Made by a program: the position numbers and the translations under genes | Shown here: piece by piece, positions 23,278 through 30,774 of the stretch | How positions within the stretch are numbered: position 1 is the stretch's first letter | How the letters are laid out: each line of letters begins with the position of its first letter | Notes under the pieces: generated by a model | Seen by the model: only the letters and a program-made list of their open reading frames with translations | The model's database searches: none | What the model was told of the DNA's origin: nothing | Source of the DNA: Eggerthellaceae bacterium | GTDB lineage: Bacteria > Actinomycetota > Coriobacteriia > Coriobacteriales > Eggerthellaceae | Direction of reading: 5' to 3' | NCBI GenBank assembly: GCA_017511465.1 | Contig: JAFWJU010000016.1 | Coordinates: 1-35,387 of the forward strand | Length of the DNA stretch: 35,387 nt

Positions 23278-25470
23278 TTACGCCTCCTTGTCCAACCGCT
23301 GCCGTTCAACCAACTCGGCGAAAATGCCGCCCTTTCCTATGAGCTCCTCGTACGAGCCTTCTTCGACAATCGTCCCCCCATCCACCACCAGGATGCGGTC
23401 GCAATGCTTCACGGTAGATAGGCGGTGAGCTACCACTATTCGCGTGCATTTTAGCGCATCGAGCGATTCGCTCACGTGCTTTTGCGTCTTGTTGTCAAGC
23501 GCGCTCGTAGCCTCATCTAACATGAGGATGCGACGCTTCCCGCACACGGCTCGCGCTATCATCAGCCTCTGGCGCTGGCCGCCCGAAACGCCGCCTCCGC
23601 CTTCTGTCACGAAGGTTTGCATTCCCATGGGCATCTTACGGATGTCGTCGGCAATGCCCGCAATCTCAGCCGCCTCCCAAGCGTCATCGATCGTCGCGGT
23701 CGGAGTCGATATCGTGATGTTGCTCGCTATGTCGCCCATGAAGAGCTTGCCATCCTGCATGACTACGCCAATATGCTGGCGCAAGCTGCGCAAATCGACT
23801 TTGGTGGCATCGTGTGGCCCATAGAAAATCGCACCGCGTTCGGGGGTCTCGAACCCCAGCAACAGGCGCATGATGGTCGACTTCCCGCAACCGCTCTTGC
23901 CGACAATGGCCACGTATTCGCCCGAACGCACCTTGAACGACAGGTTTTGCAATATGTACGGGCCGTTCTCGTCGTACCTAAACGAGACGCCCGAAACCTC
24001 GATTCCGCCGTTAAGCGATTCGACCGACGGTTTGTCCTCGGCAATTTCGGGCGTCGCTTGCATAACGGGCTCTACCGTTTCGAGCATGGGGCTGATTTGC
24101 GCTATTTGGCTAGCGGTTCCGGCAAGTGCCATTATGGCGGCAGTCACTTGGCCGTAAGCCACGTTGAATGCCATGTAATTGGGAACCGACACCCCCGAAC
24201 TGCCAGCCAGGTAGTAAATCGCTATGTTGCCCAAAAGTCCGACGAGTCCCACTATTGCAGGCAGTGCCCGTAAAAGGGTCGGACGGTTGTAGGCGGCACG
24301 GGCGTAGTCCGCATAACCATGCGCCCATTTGGCGAACGCGCGGTCCTCGGCACCCGCGAGCTTGATTTTCTGGATGCCGCTTAGAAGGGCCGTCACCGTG
24401 CCCGACAGCTTGACGCTCGCCGACATCGAATCGCGTTCGAAGCGCATGGTCGCAAACGTGACCAATACCGTGAACACCGCTTGGATGATCACGACGGCCA
24501 ATGCGGGAAGCGCGAGTGCCGACGCGTAAGCGCCGATTTGCACGATGTAAACCAGCGATAGCAAAGCCGAGAGACTCGAACCCAGGATGACCGCGGCGAG
24601 CGTCTGCGTCAGACGACGCACGTTAAACACGCGGCTCGCCAAGTCGCCCAACGAATACTGCTTGAAGAACGAGGGCGGCAAGGCCAAGACGCGCGCGAAG
24701 GTTGCCGCTTCGGTCACCACGTCGAGCTTGGTCGACACGCGGGCCATGACGAGGCTCCGACACGCGTTGATGAGCGCAGTCGATATGGCCACGCCGAGAA
24801 GCAGCGAAGCCACGGGTAAAATCAAACGCGCCTGGCCGGAAGGCGCCACCACGCCGTAGGCCACCTGGTTGGCCCATGCGGGAACCAACCCGATGAGCGT
24901 CACGGCTAAAGCCGCAATCACCACGAGCAGGTAATCGTTTCGGTCGAACACATGGAAGATGAACGCCATCAAGTCGCGCAACGACAGCGGTTTGGCGGGC
25001 AGCGGCCTGTAGAACAGCGTGGCATTCGTGCCGATGTGCGCAGCCACGTCGCGGGTCACCCTGACCTTGTTTCTGCTGACAGGGTCGAAGTAGTAGTATC
25101 CGCGAATGCCACGCGGGAGCAACGCGATGGCTTCGCCTGTATCCAAGTGGCCGACCATAGCCCCAAAGGCCTGCCTGTACCAGCCTGGTTCCAAGCGGAC
25201 GTTTCGGCGCATCGTGCCAGTCGGGCGGCAAAGCCACTCGATGCGCTCCTCGACATCGTTTATGTCCGGCGGCACCGATCCTGGCTCGACGCCAATGTAT
25301 TTCAAGCATGCCTTTGCGGCGCCATCGACCTGCTCGACGTCGTCCATGGTGAAGGCCGGCGCACGGCGGCTATCGGTTACACTTGCCGCAAGCTCTGCGT
25401 AGGCGCGCTCCGTCAGTTTGGCATCGAGCTTCGACCGCGCCTCGATTTGCGATTCCATCCACCTAGTCAT
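23278..25470 (-). CDS. NHLM-type export ABC permease/ATPase (second exporter subunit)
   Basis: 730 residues. The N-terminal 160 residues are a domain without a peptidase Cys: WLCRPTGTMRRNVRLEPGWY, then IALLPRGIRGYYYFDP and LFYRPLPAKPLSLRDL. This layout is typical of the second ABC subunit of NHLM (nitrile-hydratase-leader microcin) exporters. Six membrane helices follow, then the ATPase domain with GKSGCGKST (near 521), VSGGQRQRL, ILMLDEATSALD and the H-loop VVAHRLSTV. It probably pairs with the upstream peptidase-type ABC protein to export a leader-bearing peptide. Its start overlaps that gene's stop by 8 nt. Confidence 0.88.
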   Translation of the reverse strand: MTRWMESQIEARSKLDAKLTERAYAELAASVTDSRRAPAFTMDDVEQVDGAAKACLKYIGVEPGSVPPDINDVEERIEWLCRPTGTMRRNVRLEPGWYRQAFGAMVGHLDTGEAIALLPRGIRGYYYFDPVSRNKVRVTRDVAAHIGTNATLFYRPLPAKPLSLRDLMAFIFHVFDRNDYLLVVIAALAVTLIGLVPAWANQVAYGVVAPSGQARLILPVASLLLGVAISTALINACRSLVMARVSTKLDVVTEAATFARVLALPPSFFKQYSLGDLASRVFNVRRLTQTLAAVILGSSLSALLSLVYIVQIGAYASALALPALAVVIIQAVFTVLVTFATMRFERDSMSASVKLSGTVTALLSGIQKIKLAGAEDRAFAKWAHGYADYARAAYNRPTLLRALPAIVGLVGLLGNIAIYYLAGSSGVSVPNYMAFNVAYGQVTAAIMALAGTASQIAQISPMLETVEPVMQATPEIAEDKPSVESLNGGIEVSGVSFRYDENGPYILQNLSFKVRSGEYVAIVGKSGCGKSTIMRLLLGFETPERGAIFYGPHDATKVDLRSLRQHIGVVMQDGKLFMGDIASNITISTPTATIDDAWEAAEIAGIADDIRKMPMGMQTFVTEGGGGVSGGQRQRLMIARAVCGKRRILMLDEATSALDNKTQKHVSESLDALKCTRIVVAHRLSTVKHCDRILVVDGGTIVEEGSYEELIGKGGIFAELVERQRLDKEA

Positions 25471-27622
25471 TGCTCACCAACTCCGCATACGCGCCGCCAG
25501 CGGCGATGAGGCTCGAATGGGTGCCGCGCTCGACGATCTTGCCCTCGTCGAGCACGATGATCTCGTCACAATCGCGTATGGTCGAAAGCCTGTGCGCCAC
25601 GACGATGCACGTGATGCCCCGATCTCGGATATGCCGCATGACCTCGGCTTCGGTTTTCGCGTCGAGCGCGCTCGTGGCTTCATCCAAGATGATGACCGTG
25701 GGATCGGTGGCCAAAACGCGCGCAATCTCGAGACGTTGCAGCTGGCCACCCGAATAGTTACGGCCGTCGGGCAAGACGCGGTTGGAATACCCGCCTTCGC
25801 GACTGACGATGTCGTCGTGTATGCCGGCATCGCGGCAAGCGATGATAACCTCGTAGTCTTCGATTGACCGGTCCCACAGCTTGATGTTGTCTGACACCGT
25901 ATCGTCGAACGTGACGATATCCTGGTCTACAACGGCCAATGACCCGCGCAACACTGGCCTCGGGATATCGCCTATCGGGGCATCGTCGAACTTAACCGAG
26001 CCAGACCATGGCTCGTAAAGTCCGGAGACCAGTTTTGCGATGGTCGATTTCCCGCAACCCGAACCGCCCACGAGCGCCACCCATTGGCCGGGCTGCAGAT
26101 GCATGTCGAATCCCTCGATGAGCGGTGGCTCGAGCGGCGAGTATCCAAACGTCACGCCTTCGAGGTCGACTTTCCCGAACAGCTTCTCGCGATCGAGGGC
26201 CTTTGCGTCAACGGGGGGTTCGGAATCTTCGGGCACATCGGCCGGATAGCGCATGACGTCTTCGACTCGCTCCATTTGCGTCTGCATTTCCTGGACCATC
26301 TGCCCGAGGTTGATCATCTCGCTCACCGGCGCCATGAACGATGCCAGGAAGCCCGTGAACGCCAGCAGCGCACCCGGCGTGAACGCGTCCTCGATGATGA
26401 GCCAGATGCCCAAGACGAGCACGGCGATGTTGGCCATTTGCGCTACGACCTGCGGCACTGCGCCCAAGTACGAGTTGAGGCGCGTCGCATTCGTCGCAGA
26501 CTCGTTAGCGGCTGCCTGGTATCCTGCCCATCGGCCAAAATAACCGTTCTCGGCACCGGACGCCTTAATCGTCTCGACCATCTGGATGCCGCCGACGGTC
26601 GTTGCGTACAGCTTGCCCTCGTTCATGGCGCCCGCACGCGCGATGTTCACGCGTTTTCGGGAAATATAGCGGGCGATCAGCACGTTGAGTATCACCGTGA
26701 GCAAGCCCACCACGGTGAGCAGCACGCTGTAGTTCAGCATTATGGCCAGGTACAGCACGAGCATCACCGTGTTTATGAGCACGGGAGCCAGCTGTCCCAC
26801 CAGCGAAAACGCAATGGTCTCGTTCATGGCTTGCCGCTGCTGCAAATCGCCGACCATGCGTTGCGCGTAAAACCCGACCGGCAAATGCAGCAGATGGCGC
26901 ATGAACCGCGACGACGAGACGACGGCTATCTTTCCCTGGATGCGAACGAGATACACGGCATTGAGAATCGAAACGATGCCGGTCACAACGGCAAGCGCCA
27001 GCATCACCGCCGTCAGCGGAACGAGCCAATCGGGGTTATCTCCTGTAAGGATATGATCGAGGAACACCTGGCCAAGCGACGTGTTTACAATGGCGACAAT
27101 CGATGTGATAGCAGCTGTCAGCATGACGAACGCGATGGCAGGCGCAAGGCCTTCCAAGCGCTTGCGCGCAAAGGCAACCGTATTGGGTTTGCTGCCGCCT
27201 TCCTGGAAAGCGTCTGTCTTCTCGAATACAAGCGCGATTCCGGTAAAGCTTTGATTGAACTCGTCGATAGGCACCTTCACCTGGCCACGTGCCGGATCGT
27301 TTATGTACACGTACCTGCCTCTGAAGCCTCTTACGACCACGAAGTGGTTGAAGTTCCAGAACACGATGCAGGGGAACGGCTCCTTCTTGCGAAGCGCCTC
27401 GGTCGAGAACGTCATGCCTTTAGCCGTCAGCCCGTAACTGCGGGCAGCTTTCAGGATGTTCGAGGCCTTCGACCCATCACGCGACACGCCGCAATCGGCA
27501 CGCACCTTTTCGAGAGGCACCCATTTGCCGTAATACGCGAGAATCATCGTCAGGCAGGCGGCACCGCATTCCAGCGCCTCCATCTGCATGACTTGGGGGA
27601 CTTTTGGAACTCGTCCTGCCAT
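25463..27622 (-). CDS. NHLM-type C39 peptidase/permease/ATPase
   Basis: 719 residues. The N-terminal C39 domain has Gln13, Cys19 in ECGAACL, His93 in FNHFVVV and Asp109 in YINDPA, the full catalytic set that cleaves leader peptides after a double-glycine-like site. Six membrane helices span about 165-440. The ATPase domain has GGSGCGKST (near 515), YSGGQLQRLEIAR, VIILDEATSALD and VVAHRLSTI. Such proteins cut and export peptide substrates across the cytoplasmic membrane. It begins directly after the HlyD-like gene (TAA then ATG). The likely substrate is the 66-residue peptide encoded upstream. Confidence 0.92.
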   Translation of the reverse strand: MAGRVPKVPQVMQMEALECGAACLTMILAYYGKWVPLEKVRADCGVSRDGSKASNILKAARSYGLTAKGMTFSTEALRKKEPFPCIVFWNFNHFVVVRGFRGRYVYINDPARGQVKVPIDEFNQSFTGIALVFEKTDAFQEGGSKPNTVAFARKRLEGLAPAIAFVMLTAAITSIVAIVNTSLGQVFLDHILTGDNPDWLVPLTAVMLALAVVTGIVSILNAVYLVRIQGKIAVVSSSRFMRHLLHLPVGFYAQRMVGDLQQRQAMNETIAFSLVGQLAPVLINTVMLVLYLAIMLNYSVLLTVVGLLTVILNVLIARYISRKRVNIARAGAMNEGKLYATTVGGIQMVETIKASGAENGYFGRWAGYQAAANESATNATRLNSYLGAVPQVVAQMANIAVLVLGIWLIIEDAFTPGALLAFTGFLASFMAPVSEMINLGQMVQEMQTQMERVEDVMRYPADVPEDSEPPVDAKALDREKLFGKVDLEGVTFGYSPLEPPLIEGFDMHLQPGQWVALVGGSGCGKSTIAKLVSGLYEPWSGSVKFDDAPIGDIPRPVLRGSLAVVDQDIVTFDDTVSDNIKLWDRSIEDYEVIIACRDAGIHDDIVSREGGYSNRVLPDGRNYSGGQLQRLEIARVLATDPTVIILDEATSALDAKTEAEVMRHIRDRGITCIVVAHRLSTIRDCDEIIVLDEGKIVERGTHSSLIAAGGAYAELVSND

Positions 27623-28132
27623 TTACGCATTGCCCCCGAGAATGAGTCTGATAGGAGGAATCTGGTCGGTCGTTATGTTCACGGACAGCGGCACGCTGTC
27701 GGGCAAGTCGCTCGCATCGCCCTCGAACGTCACCTGATAGACCCAATCGCCATTTACAAGCGTGCTGACAAGGTAATCGCTTTTCATGATGCCATGGGCC
27801 TCGTCGCGAGATACGGGCACAGTCGCCACCTTCGCAACCGTCATCCCCTCTCCGTTAACGGACACGTTATCGCCAACATGGACCTTTGCCACATCTTCGG
27901 CAGTCAAGAAGCACATGGCGCGTCCATCTATTGAAACACCTGTTGCCGACACGTTGGTAGTGACAGCCCCGAAAACGCCCCATGCCAGCAATCCAACCAG
28001 CAACGCGATGCACGCAGCCAGGATCACCCACACGCTGGGGTTCGTCACGCGTACGTACTTGTCGAGGTCATCGGGGCTGCGGAGCTTGTCGGTCGCCGCA
28101 CGGTTGAATATTGGTTTGGTCATGTCGGCCAT
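27623..28132 (-). CDS. Short HlyD-like NHLM secretion protein
   Basis: 169 residues. A cytoplasmic N-terminus (DKLRSPDDLDKYVRVTNP), one membrane helix at about 32-54, then an extracytoplasmic beta-rich part (VHVGDNVSVNGEGMTVAKV). The N-terminal motif and position match the HlyD-family member of NHLM export clusters, which links the exporter to the outside. It is much shorter than the usual members and has no coiled-coil hairpin, in keeping with a cell lacking an outer membrane. The ATG at 28132 has AGAGGGG 6 nt upstream. A second in-frame ATG at 28123 overlaps the sigma-factor stop as ATGA. The gene overlaps the sigma gene by 13 nt. Confidence 0.75.
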   Translation of the reverse strand: MADMTKPIFNRAATDKLRSPDDLDKYVRVTNPSVWVILAACIALLVGLLAWGVFGAVTTNVSATGVSIDGRAMCFLTAEDVAKVHVGDNVSVNGEGMTVAKVATVPVSRDEAHGIMKSDYLVSTLVNGDWVYQVTFEGDASDLPDSVPLSVNITTDQIPPIRLILGGNA

Positions 28133-28668
28133 TGCATGCCCCTCTCAGCCGCCTCGCGCATCTTGGAAAGCGCGTTGGCGAGCTTTGTCGATACCGTAGA
28201 GGGATTCATTCCCAGCTTATTGGCTATATCCACATTCCGCATGCCGTCACGGTACTTCAGCAACACGAGCTCGCACTCTTCGTCGTCGATTGTCGCCAGC
28301 AACCGGCGTGCCAAGTCCTGGTCGTCGATGGCATCTTGTCCGCCCGAAATAGCTGAAGCCGATTGCGGTATCTCATCCAAAGTGATGGTCGTCTTTTCTT
28401 TTCGATAGTGCGAAGCCATGCAGTTCTTTGCTATTGCCAGAACCCACGTGGAAAACTTTGCACGCGTCGGGTCGTACGCTGCAAACGATCGAGCGGCTTT
28501 CAGAAACGCTTCGGCTACGACATCCTCGGCATCGGCGTCGCACGACATTCGGGCACGCACAAAGCCATATACGAGCCCGTAGCTTTCCAGATAAAGCCTC
28601 TCGAATTCGAGCTCGCGCGCGCTCTTTGCAGTAAACGATGCCCGTATAAGCCGCGGTTTTCCGTTCGT
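28120..28668 (-). CDS. Sigma-70 family RNA polymerase sigma factor, non-canonical start
   Basis: About 182 residues if read from 28668. Region 2 covers FERLYLESYGLVYGFVR, DAEDVVAEAFLKAARSF and FSTWVLAIAKNCMASHYRK; region 4 (CELVLLKYRDGMRNVDIANKLGMNPSTVSTKL) is a helix-turn-helix. It would direct RNA polymerase to its own set of promoters, probably including this operon. The conserved reading frame extends upstream of the first GTG (28560), which would cut off part of region 2, yet no ATG, GTG or TTG exists before an in-frame TGA. The best-placed codon is ACG at 28668, 6 nt after GGAAAGGG. Either a rare start, a mutated one, or a truncated product. Confidence 0.75.
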   Translation of the reverse strand, partial: TNGKPRLIRASFTAKSARELEFERLYLESYGLVYGFVRARMSCDADAEDVVAEAFLKAARSFAAYDPTRAKFSTWVLAIAKNCMASHYRKEKTTITLDEIPQSASAISGGQDAIDDQDLARRLLATIDDEECELVLLKYRDGMRNVDIANKLGMNPSTVSTKLANALSKMREAAERGMQWPT

Positions 28669-28788
28669 GAAAAGCCCTTTCCGTCAACGGAACACTAACC
28701 GTCAATTTTACTGCATAAATTAGGATAGAAAAACCTGATAAGGGCAGGATAATCGAATGAAACGAAAGCGAAGGGCGCCTGACGCGCG

Positions 28789-28989
28789 TCACATTTTCAG
28801 ACGAGCGTTAATGTCTCCGGCTGCGGCAATCAAATCGAGCTCGTCATCGTCGATGCACACGCCCTCGTTATCTGCGTCCAGAACAGACAGGCAACGCTCG
28901 AGCAGCTCGTCGCGAAAGGTTTCGGAGCTGGCGGGAAGCCCCTTTTCCAGTACTCGTTCGAGCATGCGCTCGAAATCCCAGTCTTCCAC
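28789..28989 (-). CDS. Candidate exported-peptide precursor with a C39-type leader motif
   Basis: 66 residues, strongly acidic and helical, beginning MEDWDFERML. Near the C-terminus it reads IDDDELDLIAAA followed by GDINARLKM. Set against double-glycine leaders, Ile46, Glu50, Leu51 and Ile54 fall at positions -12, -8, -7 and -4, and Ala56-Ala57 at the -2/-1 cleavage site. The released product would be about nine residues. Cysteines are at 33 and 45. The GTG start is preceded by a strong AAGGAGG. It lies 120 nt upstream of the sigma factor and the C39 exporter on the same strand. Precursor status is inference from motif and context; it could instead be an unrelated small regulator. Confidence 0.6.
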   Translation of the reverse strand: MEDWDFERMLERVLEKGLPASSETFRDELLERCLSVLDADNEGVCIDDDELDLIAAAGDINARLKM

Positions 28990-29120
28990 GTCGCCTCCTT
29001 CCGCGCTGACCGCTTTTACACGTATGCTACCTTATACGCGCCGTTTCGAGAATTCGTCTTGGCAAACGGGCGCGTAGAACGCGGCGGATGTTTGGAATCC
29101 GCCACATTGGCCGCAATGGG

Positions 29121-29150
29121 AAAGCCGCCGGCTTTTTCGCCGGCGGCTTT
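29121..29150 (-). terminator. Strong hairpin after the PASTA lipoprotein gene
   Basis: Perfect 12-bp GC-rich inverted repeat (29121-29132 and 29139-29150) with a 6-nt loop, 25 nt past the stop of the leftward PASTA gene. The A-rich and T-rich arm ends could serve termination on both strands. Confidence 0.7.
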
Positions 29151-29175
29151 CTTCAACCAACTGACAAGACAAGCT

Positions 29176-30648
29176 TTACTGGAGGAGCTTGGCGAATTTC
29201 AAGCCCTTACCTGCATCCTCCTTCTTGTCCTTCCAGATCAGCATGCCATCCTTGTTGATGGAGAACTCGGCGCTTCCGTCGGTGTACACCGTCTTGGGAT
29301 CGCCGCCGTCCTCGCTCACGAACTTGCTACCGCCATCGGAGCAAACCAGCTTATCGCCCTTGACCTTGACGGTGTATTTCCACGAATACGTCTCGCCAGA
29401 GCCCTGATCCCATTCGATGGTCACTATGACATCACTGCCGACGGTATCAACCTTCAGAGAGGCCTTGTCGTCTTGCCACGAACCCAAGTATTTTTCGATC
29501 TCTTCCGTTTCATGGGACCTCAAGGACACGTTAACGGTCGTTCGCGGTGTGACCTGCGTGCCCGCTGTAGGCGACTGGCTGACAACCGTGCCCTCGCTGC
29601 CGTCGGCGTCGAGCGCCAAATTCAGCGCGTCAGTTGCTTGCTCGGCAGCGGTAAGGGACATGCCGGTAAGGTCGGGGACTTCGACGTATTGCACTGGCGC
29701 GCTCAGCGTCACGGTGACAAGCGTGTTGGGAGCAACCTTCGTGCCTGCGGCAACGTCCTGCGACACCACAACGCCCGCCGGGTCACCGGTATAACGGGCC
29801 GCAAGACCCGCAGAATGCAGCGAGGCTTCAGCGTCGCTCCAAGAGAACGACATCACATCGGGAACTGTCACGTTCTCGACCGGTTTCGGGCCAAGCGACA
29901 CCTGGACGGACACGGTCGTGCCCTGCTTGACTTTTGAGTCCGCAGGCAGGGACTGGGCAATGACCTTGCCTTCGTCCACATTGTCGTTGTACGCCGTCGT
30001 GCTGTCGAATCCGAGCTTCGCATCCGAAATGGATTTCTTCGCATCATCGCGAGTCATGCCGACCACATTGGGAACCGTCGCCTCACCCGGGGCGGTGGCA
30101 ACCGTGAATGCGACCTTGGTGCCCTCTTTCACCTTGGTGCCCGCTGCAACGGATTGCTTGAACACGTGACCAGGCTGAACCTCGCTAGTCTCCTCGGGGT
30201 TCGAAGCCACGCCGACGAGGCCCACGTCGCTCAGTGCCTTCTCGGCATCATTTTGCGTCTTGTCCTTCAAGTCGGGCACGACTACGTCTTTGAGCTCCGC
30301 CTTGCCGGACGACACCACTAAATCGACCTTGGAATTGGCTTTCGCGTTTGTCAGGGGCTCGGGGGTCTGCGAGATAACGCTACCCAACGGAACCGTATCG
30401 GATGCCTCCTGCTTGATGGTTCCCACCTGCAGGCCAGAAGCGAGAACGGCCTTTTCTGCGTCGGCTTGCGTTAACGACACCACGTTGGGAACCGTGTACA
30501 TGACGTCTCCGGAAGCCGAACTGCCTGACCCCGATGTCGAGCCCTGCTGGTTCGAGCAGGAGCAGCTTGCGAGCGCGAGCGCGCCGACGACAAGCACGGC
30601 CGCTGCAACAAGCAGGAAGAGCCTCCGCCCTAGCGAAACCTTCTTCAT
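29176..30648 (-). CDS. Lipoprotein with five PASTA domains
   Basis: 490 residues. A signal peptide ends in a lipobox LASC (Cys29), followed by a Gly/Ser linker. Five PASTA repeats follow from about residue 45 to 385, each opening with a VPNVV/VPDL-type strand and a helix (TQADAEKAV, TQNDAEKAL, TRDDAKKSI, SWSDAEASL, LTAAEQATDAL). PASTA domains bind peptidoglycan fragments and beta-lactams. The last 100 residues (YLGSWQDD ... EFSINKDGMLIW) look like a separate beta-sheet domain that I do not recognise. PASTA repeats usually sit on Ser/Thr kinases or penicillin-binding proteins; here no kinase or transpeptidase is attached. The ATG at 30648 follows GGAAAGGA; the frame extends 27 codons further without support. 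Confidence 0.88.
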   Translation of the reverse strand: MKKVSLGRRLFLLVAAAVLVVGALALASCSCSNQQGSTSGSGSSASGDVMYTVPNVVSLTQADAEKAVLASGLQVGTIKQEASDTVPLGSVISQTPEPLTNAKANSKVDLVVSSGKAELKDVVVPDLKDKTQNDAEKALSDVGLVGVASNPEETSEVQPGHVFKQSVAAGTKVKEGTKVAFTVATAPGEATVPNVVGMTRDDAKKSISDAKLGFDSTTAYNDNVDEGKVIAQSLPADSKVKQGTTVSVQVSLGPKPVENVTVPDVMSFSWSDAEASLHSAGLAARYTGDPAGVVVSQDVAAGTKVAPNTLVTVTLSAPVQYVEVPDLTGMSLTAAEQATDALNLALDADGSEGTVVSQSPTAGTQVTPRTTVNVSLRSHETEEIEKYLGSWQDDKASLKVDTVGSDVIVTIEWDQGSGETYSWKYTVKVKGDKLVCSDGGSKFVSEDGGDPKTVYTDGSAEFSINKDGMLIWKDKKEDAGKGLKFAKLLQ

Positions 30649-30774
30649 TTTCGTTCCTTTCCCTTTATAAAGACGGACAGCTTTATGATAAGGCAAGAAC
30701 GACAGCGCATGGTGTTGACGAGAGCGCAATGGAACGGGCTCGGGTACATGACACCCTTTTCGAATGGCAATTCG

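Noticed and set aside
26084-27934. Long plus-strand open frame opposite the exporter genes
   Set aside because: His/Arg-rich composition, no ribosome binding site, and the minus strand encodes clear C39/ABC motifs. Same for the plus-strand frames at 1289-2251, 15443-16708 and 31375-33180.
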